Assembly: GCA_023078555.1 (NCBI GenBank)
Contig: CM041203.1
Location: 4,238,538-4,302,537 of the forward strand
Direction of reading: 5' to 3'
Origin: Ulva prolifera
Taxonomy: Eukaryota > Chlorophyta > Ulvophyceae > Ulvales > Ulvaceae
Length of the DNA stretch: 64,000 nt
In this document: positions 1 to 11,667 of the stretch, one piece after another
Numbering within the stretch: the stretch's first letter is position 1
How the letters are laid out: the number at the start of each line of letters is the position of its first letter
Notes under the pieces: model-generated
What the model was told of the DNA's origin: nothing
What the model saw: only the letters and a program-made list of their open reading frames with translations
Databases searched by the model: none
Translations under genes and position numbers: made by a program

Positions 1-3000
1 TGCGTGCGCGGGCGTGCCTGGGTGAGGGGGTTGTGGTGGAGCACGAGGGTGTCCACGGTGGTGTTGGTGCCGAGCATTTCGGCGATGACGACGCAGGCGC
101 CGTAGCCGGCGTTGTTGCCTGCGAGGTCGACGAGCGCCAGGGAGCCGTTCTGGCGCAGGCCTTCGGCGATGTGGCAGCACCCGAGGTCCCTGATGCCCGT
201 CCACGGCACCTGCATATGGCGGTGGGTCATGACAAATAAGATCATACAGTAGAGCAATAGATGACATGACGGCCGGGCCGGCGTACGCAAGCCTATCGCG
301 TCAGATGATATCGTATAATAGTCATAAGCGAGGAGACTGGGGGAAGGCAGACGCTAGGCCGTAGTCCGGTGTTGAGTCGCTTTGCAGCACTTCCAGGACT
401 GCCGCCCCGTTATGTCTTGTCATCAAGTTATATCCGAATATTCGGAATTGTTCTATGTGATCGGGCCCGATGACCCAACACTGTTGGACTACGACCACAC
501 AGCACACAGCTCAAACACACAGCACTCGCCAGCAGCAGGGAGCGGCTAGCATGGCCAGCACACCCATACGTGGTGAGGACATATACTCCGATCTGGACCA
601 TTTGCAGCAGGCGGGACAGGTAGTCCAGGAGGTCAGCATGCTGCAAGGGAATGGAATCACGCAAGCTCGGGCCATGACATGCCATGAGCACGCCTTCCCT
701 GAGGACAACTGGCAGTGTGCCAGACAGTGGGCACCCGTGAGCAAAGCCTTGACTGAGGGTGTATGACATACACTGTGTTCAGCATATATGCCCAAGGGAC
801 GTCAGCACACGTGCTTCTCTTTGCTGTTCCAACCTGCTTGAGAGGAACCATCCCAACGCAAACACCCTGTTCCCAACAGCTGATTTGGCGCCAGAGCCCG
901 GGCATAAATGCATACATTGGCACAGACGGCAGCAACTCCTTTGTCGGATGTGCAGAGATCGCAGGCGGCGATAGCGGAGGTGGAGGCAGGGCCACCCTTT
1001 TGCCAACATCACCTGCCCACCTCCATAGCCGGCTATGGAGGGCGACAGGAGAGAGGTAGTCCAGTGATAACACCGCTGTACCAATGGAAACATGCGCGTC
1101 GCGTGGATCCAACGGCACAGCGGTCATATCACACCTGGACCCATGCACGCTGCGTGGATCCAGTTTGATAGCGGCCATACCACTGGAGAGCATCAAGGAA
1201 GGGGCGGTGAGGCGCACGCGGAGGGCGGTGAGGGAGAGGTTGGACTCGATGCCGGTGGCGAGGGCGGCGGCGCCGCGCGGCCCGAGGTGGTTCCAGCCGA
1301 GGGAGAGCAGCTGCAGGGTGCGCGTGTTGAGCAGCATGTCCTCGAGGTGCTCCCCGCAGCGCTCTGTGAGCTTGCAGTTGTCCAGCTGCACGGCACACGC
1401 GACCGTCGCTGTGCCGGCACCAGGCAGCCGGGGGCAGGTCGTGCGTTACAAGGGATGCGAGGCGCTCTGGATATCGTACTAAAATATTCACAACGGACGG
1501 GACGGGGGGCAGAGTGTGTGTTGCAACCTTGTGTGTGGCTGCAGTGAGGGTACAGGCGCCGGAGTGCAGCCGTGTGCCGCTGCAGGTAGGGTCTGACACC
1601 CAGACGAGATCTCACCGGGAATGGGGTCAGGCATGTCTGTACAGCCGTTCTTCCTCCAAATCGAGACATTCAGCAAAATGTGCGCACCACGAGGCTCTCC
1701 ACCTTGCACCGCCCTCCCCCCCTGCACACCTCCCCCGCGATCAACTTCACGCCGTGATCCCCTATCGGGTTGCCCGAGAGGTCCAAGTGCAGCAGCTGCA
1801 GCGGCGCAAACGCCGGCAGGCCGGCGGCCGGCGGGGGTGCTCGCAGCGTGGCCGCCGACCCCGTGCCGCCACCGCCGCCGCCGCCGCCGCGGCAGTGCGG
1901 CAGTAGGAGCTCGACGGAGGCAGCTGTGAGGTGGTTGGCGGCGAGCGAGAGGCGCTGCAGGCGGCAGTCGGGCGAGCACATTGCCTCGGCCAGGACGTGC
2001 GTGGCGCGGTCGGTGAGGCTGTTGTGGCTGAGGTCCAGCGAGAGGAGGTGCGGGCTGCGGCGGACGACCTCCTGAAAACCAACGGTGCGTCCCTTGAAAT
2101 CTGTTTGGCTGATCTGGGTCCACGATGCATCGGCATTGAGCAGCCCGGTGTGGACAGATAGTATTAATGTCGATTGCCCGGGCGTGATGTTGGGTTTGCA
2201 GATTTCGAGAAGCACTAGATCGCCATGAGACGCGTGCATGCGGTATGGTCGAAGCAGATGGTTGTGTGAACTGCGAAGTCAGGAGCTTCAACTTTCGAGA
2301 GGGATCGTGGTTGAATCAAGAGCCGCACATTGTCCACAGCGTGTGACGACACATGCAAATGCTGACCACACTGGTCAGGACAGAAAGCCACAGGAACATG
2401 GCCTGACCGCATATGGCACCGGCCATGCACCCGCAGGCAATTTTGAGTTCAGGATGGTTGTGCATATGCTGACGTGAGGCTGTGCGACCGTGGCGGGAGG
2501 GGGCGCGCACCTGCAGGGCTGCAAGCTGCGAGAAGCCGCAGAGGCTGTGTGCGAGGTTGAGGGCCGTGGAGGTGGGGTCATGCGTGGCGCGATTCTGCAG
2601 GCGCGCCGCCGCGCCCACCGGGAAGTACGGCCCCGCCGCCTCGCGCGACGCCGGCGCGAACCTCAGCTCGTCCTGCATGCCCCCAGCCCAGAACTGCGCC
2701 AATGCTAGCTGATGGCGGGCGACCGAATGGGGCCACAACAGGAGCTCGGGCTACTGGACGGCAGAGCACCAAAGCATCCTCCAAGGTCATGGTGTGGCGA
2801 TACTGTCAGCCAAAAAGACTGCGTGCAGGTAGAGCGGCCCCAGTGCAGACTGCAGTCCGGCGCAAGAGGCAATCAGGCACGAGGAAGGGTATCATGGCGC
2901 ATCTGGGTCTCCTTTGCCATCTTCTTGCAGACCATTGCATGGTCCGGTGTGGCGATGCTGTCGGCCAGGAAGACTGCGTGCATACTTTAGGAAGGGTATC

Positions 3001-6000
3001 AGGACTTAACTGGCCACAGCGTAGCCGCACCTTGGCAAAATCTGGACGAGGACCACATATGCAGTGCGGTCACCGACCTGGGCTCACCATGCTCTGCCTG
3101 CTCGCCACAGTCAGAGCTGGGATGCGATGCACGATGTACTTTCGCTGCTGGTGCCCCGCACACGCGCCAGCCCATGGCTACACAACAGCCTCGACTTCAT
3201 TGCGCAGGCGGTGCTACCGGCCACTCCGGCTTTGTCCTTGAAAAAACATACTCGACGTGTGCAGCCGATTGCAACGGCATTACACGACCGCAGCTCGTCC
3301 GGACAGATAGCGCCGTGTTGTGTGACGATGACAAACACAGCGGGGCAGGTAGCACCGTGGGAACACAACATGCGCGCTGGCTGTGCGGCGCAAATGTTGT
3401 GGTGGCGCGGTGCAGTCTGATGTGAGCACTGATGCAGAAGAGCATCGGACCTCGACACCCAGGAACAGGCATCTACTGTCCTCCGCGCACACCCCCTGCT
3501 GCGCTTCCCACGCAGCTTCCAGGTTGGCAATCCTGCCGGGCCCTCCAGCTGCGCCCGCACCGTCCCCTGCTCCGAAATCGCCGCAGCTGAGCGGCATCTG
3601 CGCGCCGCCGCGGGCAGCTGGGCGGCACCGGACCCTGGGAGTGCGGCCGTGGAGGGGGGGCTTGCCGGGCCGCCGCACATCAGCGGTGGCGGCCCGGACG
3701 GACGTGCCCGGCCGGGACAGCGTCGCAAAGGTATGTGGCGTGGCGTCGCGGAGTGTGCTGTGCTTCAGGCGGTCCTTCCACTGCGTGTGTGCGCCGTCGA
3801 GCAGCGCAGGCGTGCCTGCAGGGCCATCCTGCTGAGCCCACGTGCCAGCATTCACATCCATATGGGAATCACAACGAACAGCGGCAGAAGCCCAATAATA
3901 AGTTGGCATTCAGCTGGTCGGCACCATCATCAGTCAGATGAAGCGATTTGCATGCTGTGCCTGGTGCTTTGGTGACAGCACAGCCACTCTGAGCAAAACA
4001 AATGCAGTGCTCCGCACCGCCATCGCCACTCAGCTCCCCAAGCCCGGCGCTGCGCCGCAGCGGCGGCCGCGGACGCTGCAGCGGCGGGTGGGGCCACGTC
4101 GGTGCCGTGAGCGCCCCCGGCGCCACCGGCGGCGACACGCCCCACCCCAGCCGGCGCTGCTGCCGCAGCTGCGCCACCACAGCAGGCGCTGCGCCCTCCC
4201 ACTCCGGCATGAGGTACGCCGCCGGGATGTCCTGCGGCCCTTCCAGCCCCACGTCCGCGTCTAGGGCCGCGTCTGCGGCAGCGGCGGCGGCGAAGCTGAG
4301 CTGCTGTAGTTGCGCCACGGGGCTGGTACGTGGGGAGGGGGGAGCGGACGTTGTGGTGGGGCTGGTCGGGCGGATCGTGAGGCGCTTCTGGCTGAAGGGC
4401 ATGTGGCGGTCAACAAAGCCCTGCAGAGCTTGTATGGCGTCTGAGAACAATTGCGGTGGTAGGCTTGCAATCGTCTTGGGTCGGAAGGGAGCAGCACAAA
4501 CAACAGCTCCATTGAGTCTAGGAGGACGCCTCAGCTGTCCTGAGTTATGGGGAAGCTTCGCTTGAGAAGACACATTTCGAAATGCGAAACAACAGCACAA
4601 CTCCACAACCACACAAGCGTGGCAGCGCAAACGGTGCAGTACGACGCTCGTCGGCGGTTATGCCACTACGTGTGTTCCTCTACAGCACTGCACCGTAAGA
4701 GGCAGCTGGCCGTGGAGCCTGCGCATGCGCCTGGTCTGCAGCAGCAGGCTTGCTGTGGGCTTGCTGTGGGCTTGCTGTAGGCTGTTGGCTTGCCACAGCG
4801 GCTTACCGGGAGGTCGGGGGGGGGGGGGCGCACTGGAAGGTCGTATTCGAAAAGGTATGGGGCAGCGCGGCCCGCCAGCGTGTCCAGCGTGCTCCAGTGC
4901 GTCAGCTGCTGCAGCACCATAAGCTCCTCGTCGTGCGCGAAGGAGGAGATGGCGCTCGCAGTTGCTGCCGATACCCCACCGCTGCTGAGCGTCGGCTGCC
5001 GCGGCGGCGCCGCCTCGATGATGTGGCTGTTCTGCATGCGAGATGCGCTCTGCGGCTGTGCGAGATGCGCTCTGTGGCCATGCATGGAGATGTCAACACC
5101 CTCTGGGGTGAGCTAACAGACACAGCGGAATCAAGCAACACGATGTGTGCATGAGTAAATGCACGTTAACATTTGCAAGGTGGCCATGACTGCTGCCCGT
5201 GCTTGTTCCTGACAGTGGCAAGTTGTAGGCACGTACGGCAAAGTGCCAGTCCAGGAGGTCTTGGACGTGGGTGTGCTCTTGGGATATGTCCCAGGCGCTT
5301 GGTGTCATCACACGAGCATGCTTTTGCATCAAGGGATTGTTTGCCATAGCCCCACCTAACTTCTGCTTGAGTGCAGGCACTGCATGGAGGATCTAGCTTG
5401 TTCACAGCATTCACAGGTGTGACTCGACATCCACCATTGTGTTGAAATACATCCAAGCTTCAGTACCTAGCAGTCCGCCAACAGAAAGAGATGATCACCT
5501 ACATCCCAGCAGCACAGAATGCAATGTGGCGCTGTGTCCATCACGAGCAGGATGCAGCATCACACCGCCTGACGACTTTCTGCCAAGCGATGGGCTTTTC
5601 CGGAGGGGTGGTGGGCTCTGTTCCTGATGAGGGGGTGATGTAGGTGCATCCATGGCGGTCCAAGGAGATGCCCCCCACCGGCCGCGTGGATGCGGGGTGG
5701 TGCGGAAAGGTTTGTTTGCAGCCGAGCTGCTTGAGTCCTCGCTGTTTTGAGATCCCCGTGACCTAATGCTGCTGACTCGGGGGAGTGCAATGTTGAGACC
5801 GGGTGGCTTTCGCTGTGCGCCAGTCGTGGGTACGTCCACATGCTTTGATACAGCAGAACCAGCCACTTGGCCGGATCCAAAGTTTTCTTGTATAGAGTCT
5901 GGTTGGTGAGATTCGGATGCTTTGAGACGTTTGGCACATGGGTCAGCCTGGACAGACGTGCAAGGCTATCAGGCAACGATGCTGCACTGTCTGCGCACCA

Positions 6001-6471
6001 GTGCTACGTGCAACATGGCCGGAATACTGCATGTGGCAGCGTCTTTACCTGCCTCCTCCGCGTTGTGTGATGCTGCTGGTCAGCAATTGATACATGTCTC
6101 TTGGCTTTGTCACCATCCGCCTTGCATGCCTGTCGCTGTGCAGCGTCCGCCTCCCGTTTCAGCCTGGCACGTCGATCAGCGGCTGCTTCTGCATGATCCT
6201 GTTGATGTCAAGGCGGGACAAAGCAACATCATGACTCTGAGGAGGCCACAACAGCGAGCAGAGGCCCACCTCCCATCAACCGACGCCGGCTCTCCTTCAG
6301 CGAACGCTCTACTGCACACTGCTCTAGAAGACATCTCTCGATTCTTGGCATGTAGGTGCACTTCTGCATACTGCGCTGCGGGCTTTCCGCATGCTGCGCA
6401 TCATTCTTGTTTGTCCTGCCTTCGGCCTCGGCTACCAGCTGCTGCGCATACGCAAGCATGCTCTGCGGCAT
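1..6471 (-). CDS. LRR (ribonuclease-inhibitor-like) protein with N-terminal coiled coil, partial at left edge
   Basis: Hand-spliced model of eleven exons, all in frame: 6471-6313, 6198-6049, 5947-5566, 5379-5237, 5031-4834, 4420-4018, 3566-3451, 2672-2511, 2071-1688, 1385-1218 and 209 to beyond 1 (about 824 codons so far). Donors are mainly GTGCGC/GTGCGG plus one GTAAAG; acceptors end in CAG. The first two exons encode a charged Ala/Arg/Lys-rich helix, probably coiled coil. A Ser/Pro-rich linker follows. The last three exons carry leucine-rich repeats such as LLSLDLSHNSL, LQLLHLDLSGNPIGDHG and LALVDLAGNN, with the roughly 28-residue spacing of RNI-type repeats. A poly-Gly run interrupts one repeat. 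The start is the first in-frame ATG; upstream exons cannot be excluded. Such LRR proteins act as binding scaffolds (for example in axonemes or ubiquitin ligases), so the partner is unknown. The last intron (210-1217) holds repeat A1. Confidence 0.75.
369..481. repeat. Repeat A1, MITE-like copy with terminal inverted repeats
   Basis: A 113-bp block that begins GTGTTGAGTC and ends GACCCAACAC, a near-perfect 10-bp inverted pair. Its interior (GATCGGGCCCGAT, TCCGAATATTCGGAATTG) recurs at 24671, 36060 and 59123. It lies in the last intron of the flanking LRR gene. Confidence 0.7.
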
Positions 6472-6960
6472 GTTCGCAACACCAACCAGTATGCAACTGG
6501 CAGTGAGTGCGTTCTAGCGCATGCTGGCCGTATCGATGAACAGATCAGGCCGGTGTGCAAGGCAGGTCCGGTGAGCAGGCTGGCACAGCATCCCGAAAGG
6601 CCAAGGTCAGCCCGACATCTAGCACAGACATGGTGCGCAGAGCTGTATTTTGCATGGTGTCTACCTGCCCGCGTTGGTCTGCTGGCACCCCTCATGCAAG
6701 TGGTGGGCCTTCCTGTAACCGGTCACGAAAGTGCGCGTGATCAAAGAGGTGCAACGTGATACACTTGTGCTTTATTTGTGGTCTCTGCATTCCAGCTTCA
6801 CCTGTGCACTCGCGCTCCACACGGGAGGCTCTGCACTATGTTGCTAGAAAGACAAGTGATTGCCTGATCAACGCACAAATCACGCGACAAGCCTCAGAAC
6901 ACGGAATGAGTTGATCAAGTGTGTGGCGCGCTCCTCTGTCACGCCGTCGCGGAGTTGCTC
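6472..6960. other. Divergent intergenic region
   Basis: This stretch separates the minus-strand LRR gene from the plus-strand coiled-coil gene, so it probably holds both promoters. No clear TATA box or other regulatory motif could be assigned by eye. Upstream non-coding exons of either gene could lie here. Confidence 0.3.
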
Positions 6961-6961
6961 A

Positions 6962-8146
6962 GGACAGAACGAGCATCAACCTGTGATCAAGCGCATGTAT
7001 CGCAAGGGCCCAAGCCGCCCCGAATCTGCGCCGTCATTACGACATCGCATACAATACTGCCCCAGTTCAAGCACGGTTGGCAGAGATCTGCATGACCGCA
7101 CTGTCGGCGATGCTGAAAGCTTGGCGGAAGAGCTACGCTTCGTCAAACAACAGCTGGAGAGTGCAGCTGATGCAAAGGCATGGCATCTCCTGGCAATTTA
7201 TATCTGCTCGTAATTACCTATTTAATGGATTTGGCGACGGACATCCTGTTCATGGACCAGGCCATGTACAATTGCAGGACCGCCTGCATGTGCAACTCCG
7301 TCGCCAAGAGGCCGACCTTAAGAAAGCGCATAACACTCTGTTTGCTTACGAAGCAGCATTTGTGCGTGGAATTGACAGTCATGCCGCGACAGGATCGGGA
7401 TCCGCAGCGTTGTCGCTGTTGCGCCGCAGACTGGTTCAATTGGAGAAGAAGCAGCATCACACGATGCCGCACGCATCACCCCCCAGTGGCAGCTTGTGCT
7501 GCCAAGAAGGCGATGTTGAGTTCACATCCTCCGCCCCAGCACAGTCAGTTCACAAATTGGCTGTGCAACAACGGCATGCTTGTGGAGGTGAGGCTACACC
7601 CGATGCTCTTTGGGAAAGTGATTACCTCCTGTGCCTACAGTGCAGTGTCCATGATCCTACGCCAAACGGTCAGTGATTTCATGCACTACATGTTGAGCCC
7701 TGAAGCCTTTGGATCCGCGTGCATGGTACATCTCACACTGGAAGTTGCTGCACAGCATTGCTTGCCACCTGGTGTGGTATTGGTCAAGGATGTGAGCCCT
7801 GTCATGCCATATGGAACAGTGTGGCAGTCCAATGATGTGACCACTGCACCGCTGGATTGCCACAAAGAGAGTGATTCTGATCCACAGTCATGGCCAGCTG
7901 CTGGCAATGGACCGGGTTGCTCCGTAGTGTCAGCATGGACACGGTGCAGGGGAAGCTATGATCCAGGCAGCAAGGCTCCAGTATGCGGAAGACACCATCG
8001 TCGCACACATCGCTGGCCTTGTGCCGGCCGATCTTCAGCAGCGGAGGATGTCTGGGCGCCGCAGAGCCTGTCAAGCAGCTGCAGACTTTCTGGACGCTCA
8101 CGTCAACAGGTGCACTCCATATCAGCGTTCCGAAGTTGATGTGTGA
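6962..8146 (+). CDS. Predicted coiled-coil protein, C-terminal exons
   Basis: Two exons are well supported. Exon 7278-7587 encodes a helical, charged stretch (RRQEADLKKAHNTLFAYEAA, then LLRRRLVQLEKKQHH). Exon 7950-8146 joins it in phase across GTGAGG...GTGCAG and ends at a stop, adding ARLQYAEDTIVAHIAGLVPA and a basic tail. An upstream exon, about 6962-7175, probably encodes AESLAEELRFVKQQLESAAD, another coiled coil, but its splice to 7278 could not be fixed because no phase-compatible GT donor was found. The initiator was not located. No domain family was recognised; it may be a structural or filament-associated protein. Transcription diverges from the LRR gene to its left. The LINE lies about 0.2 kb past its stop. 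Confidence 0.5.
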
Positions 8147-8302
8147 TCCAACAAGATCAGTCACGTTACATTCGTGCGCACTCATTGAGGCAATGAGCAG
8201 CCCAAATCTGCCAGGCAGGGCGCCTGTGATTTCTACGCCACACTGCAGCCACATGATTTGCTACTCATCAACACACTGCACCACGGCTGCTGCCTTGCTG
8301 CC

Positions 8303-8338
8303 TTTGTCCTTGTGACACACTGCACCACGGCTGCTGCC
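8303..8338. repeat. Left copy of 36-bp direct repeat flanking the LINE region (repeat C type)
   Basis: The block from TTTGTCCTTGTGACACACTG to the end of CACGGCTGCTGCC is also present at 11988-12023 in the same orientation. The 44-bp period around 8270-8351 gives a local tandem array of nearly two units. The same core (TTTGTCCTTGTxACAC next to GGTGCTACCxGCC) is dispersed elsewhere in the window. Confidence 0.6.
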
Positions 8339-8358
8339 TTGCTGCCTTTGTATGTATG

Positions 8359-11300
8359 TAGTTACAAAGGACAGAGGCCGGGAAGCGAGCCGTTGCCAGG
8401 AATACACACGCTTATCCACTCACGCAGTCATGGCACTAGGCCGGGCACGAGCACGTACCACAGCTCGGCCGGTGATGCCAGCCAAAGATTGAAGCCCCGC
8501 ACGGAGCACAAGAGCATTCCCCTTGCACAACGCCACACTCAACCGGCGCAGAGCATTCGTCACAAACAAAGCACGGTTCACCTTGCCACACCGAGACGCA
8601 ACCTCCGCCAGCCGATTCAAGTGATTCATGGCAGGCCGTCCCAATCGACCATGCGTCTCATGCGACAACGGCACAAAACTATACGCATCAGGGTCGTACA
8701 AACGATAAGCAGTGCGTTTCTGCACGTCCCGCGTCTCCGCAGCACCCCCGTCCTCGCGGGCCGCACGGCCGCAATAGGAACCAGCACAGGGGTTCACAAC
8801 CGACACATCTCCTATGCACAAAGGGTCACCCGGCGGCATAAACATGATGTCCCCGAGTTTCTCCTGGGCCACTGCCCTGAACACCTGATCCAGCGCCGTC
8901 GCCTGCGCGGCAGCGGCCTGCTCCCCAGGCCCCGCCGGGTCCTGACCACCCGGCGCCGCCGCCGCCGCCGCCAGGGCCGCAGCCCGCGCTGCGTCTGGCG
9001 CGTGGCGCCCCATCTGGGCGCTGTGTCCAGCATCGGCGTCGGCGGCCGGAGCAGGCGTAGGCGCCTGCGCCTCGTCCGCGCGCGCGGTTGGCGGCGGCGG
9101 CGGGGTTGCAGGCATCGGCGCCGCGGGCAAGGTCGCCCCACGCGAAGGGCCCGCGACCTGGGAGGCGGGCTGGGGCGGAGCAGGGGGGGTCGGGCCCAAT
9201 GGGCCAGCATGGATCTGCCTCGGAGCGGCCGCGAGCCGCGCGCGGACGAACGGCGCTGTGCGCGGGATGCGCGTGGATGCCACACACGCGTGGGACCCGA
9301 TCTCGCGCCATTGTTTTTCAACGATATTGTGGCGCGAAGTCCAGGTCCCCGCATTGTGTGTGCAATTCATCGCGTGATCGAGATCATGCGGCTGTATGAG
9401 AGTGCCACATTCGCAGCGCGAGCCGACCGCATTGGGAGGGGCTGGGGACATGCCCAGGAGATACCTGATGCACAGCATGAACTCAATGTCAGTCATGCGC
9501 AGCGCCTGGGAGAGCGGCAGGGTGCTCAACCAAAGGGTGGCTGCACGGCAAGCACAGCTGCGAAGCCGTGCCAAGTTGCATGCACCCTCGAGCGTGGCGA
9601 CGTCATGGCTGGCAAGCAGAGCTGCCCGGCGGCGCAGGGCAACCAACTTTGTGATACGCTGCTGCATACCAGGTAACACCTTGGCGATGGTGTCGCCGCT
9701 CGCCGGCCCGGGCAGCTCCGGATGGAGCTGCTGAGCGACGTTGAGGGCCTGCCAGGTTTCCTGCAATTGTTGCCCGTGCGGCCCCCGGTACGGCTGCATG
9801 CACTCGGGGCCTCCTGCGAACGCCTTTTGGCTCACCGCCGCTGCAGCGAGGTACGCTCCGTCCGCGACCTCCTGCGGCGTGGACGTGACGCCCAGGCCTC
9901 CGAGGCGCGCTGGAAGGACGGCTTGTGCGGCCGCACGAGTGTCGTCCCGCGGGACGCGCATGATTTCATTCACCGCAGCCAGGACGGACGCCTCCGTCCG
10001 GCGCATGTGATCGGAAATGTGCGCCCACGGCACCGCCCTGGCGTAGTGCAGCATACGGCGTTGGCAGGACATCGTGAGCAGCAAGAACTGGTCTTGCGCT
10101 TTCAGGGGCAAGCGCATCATCTTTTCGATGGTGGCGCACACCTTGTCGGCCGTCGCTTCCGCGTGCGCCGACTCGAACGCCGGGGTGCCGATGGGCGTGC
10201 CGGTGATGACGGTGCCCTCCGTGGCATGCGTTATGCCGAGCGCGGCCGCGACGGATCCCGCATGCTGGGGGTCGCGCGAGTAGGCCGTGCACTTGTGCAG
10301 CTGGGGCTCCAGCCCGAGGGGCTCTGCTGCCGAGACCAGCGCACGGAATGCGGCGGCGGCGTCCACGCGCTGCCCGGCGATGGTGCAGTCGTCATGATAC
10401 GCCATGAGGGCGGCCGTGACCTCCCTCCCGGGTGGCTGGTGCTGGGCCTGCACTGCCTGGAGGGGGCCCTGGAGGGCCAGGGCGAAGAGCAGCGGGCTGA
10501 TGGGGTCCCCTTGACGCACGCCGCGCTGCGACGTGATTGCAGCGGTGCCGGGCGGTGCGCCTTCGATGTAGAGATTTGCGGGGAACCTGTAAAGCATGGT
10601 GGCGAAGGGCAGCAGCGCAGGCTTGTGAGACGCAACGGCCTCCAAGATGGCTGCACGGGACATCATGTTGAATGCATTCTTCCAGTCCAGCTGCACAAGC
10701 ACGACATCGTCCCACGCTTGCAGCACGGCGCGCGCAGCATGGCCCAGGTTCTGCGCGCCCCCTGGCACCCCGACCCCCACCTGCAGCGGCGCGAGGGAGG
10801 CACCCAGGCCACTGCACAGGGTCATGGCGCACAGGCTTACCAGGCGCTGCCACGTCTCTGCAATGGCGATAGGGCGGACGCCTCCCTGTGGCTTCTCCTG
10901 CGGGAGGAGGCGGCAGTCCAGCAAGCGCGGGAGGTGTGGCAGCCGGCCGGCGAGGGCCGCGTTCACGAAGCGGTGAATCTCCGTGAATGCGGCCGTGGAG
11001 GCCGTGCCAGCAGCCCGGATGTGCTCATACGTCCACCCCGACAGGCCTGGGCCGCTGCCCTTCGGCAGCTTGTCGAGCAGTGCGCGGAGCGTCGCCTCGT
11101 CGATTTGCAGCGGGGGCGCGGGCTCGGCGGGCTGGGTGTCGGGGGGGAGCGCTTCTGCGGGATGCAGGTGCCGCAGCTCCGCATGCACTTCCAGGGTGTA
11201 CCTGGCGATGGGCGGCGCCTCCACTTTCTCCGCGCCTTTGCGGACATTACCGTCGCTCAGTGACCTGTGGACGGAGCCCGCCAGGCGGCGATCCTGGTTC

Positions 11301-11667
11301 TGATTCATTCTGCGCTTCTGGCTCGGAGTGGGCTCCGCCAGCCTGGGCTCCTCGCCGTCCATGAACAGCGTGATGCATGTACGAGCGCGGCGCGCCGTGC
11401 CGTCCCCTCCCTTCAGCGACAGAACCTTACCAGGGAAGTCGAGGACGCGGCCCAGGGCCAGTCGTGCTCCGTCGATGTTTGACGCGTCGCTGGCATCGTT
11501 GAAATCTCTGAGGAGCTCGGCCGTTGCGTCGCCGAACTCCGGATGGACGGTGTCCGGGACCTTCGGGGAGGGCCTGGGCTGGGCGGTGTTGTGGGCGGCG
11601 GCGAGGGCTTCGGTGAAGTGACGGGGTGGCTGATGGGGGTGCGGCTGGGCAGGCTGGGCAGGCTGCG
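8359..11667 (-). mobile_element. Non-LTR retrotransposon (LINE), probably 5'-truncated, with target-site duplication
   Basis: The element is 3.3 kb and oriented on the minus strand. It is flanked by perfect 15-bp copies of GCCTTTGTATGTATG at 8344-8358 and 11668-11682. On the minus strand the similarity continues imperfectly outward to about 24 bp (TGTAA..CATACATACAAAGGC). There is no poly-A tail; the 3' end reads GGCCTCTGTCCTTTGTAAC. The single long reading frame lacks a clear start inside the element before residue ~100, so the 5' end is probably truncated. It sits between two plus-strand genes. The absence of stops and the matching duplications suggest a fairly recent insertion. Truncated relatives ending in the same GGCCTCTGTCC motif lie at about 42282 and 49126. 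Confidence 0.8.

Noticed and set aside
3383..3730. Plus exon ending at a good donor (GCAAAG|GTATGTGG)
   Set aside because: The minus-strand LRR model uses 3566-3451 with both phases satisfied, and the plus frame has no acceptor or continuation.
8258..11263. Plus-strand frames of 472 and 513 codons across the LINE
   Set aside because: They are antisense to the reverse transcriptase, which carries all the catalytic motifs on the minus strand.
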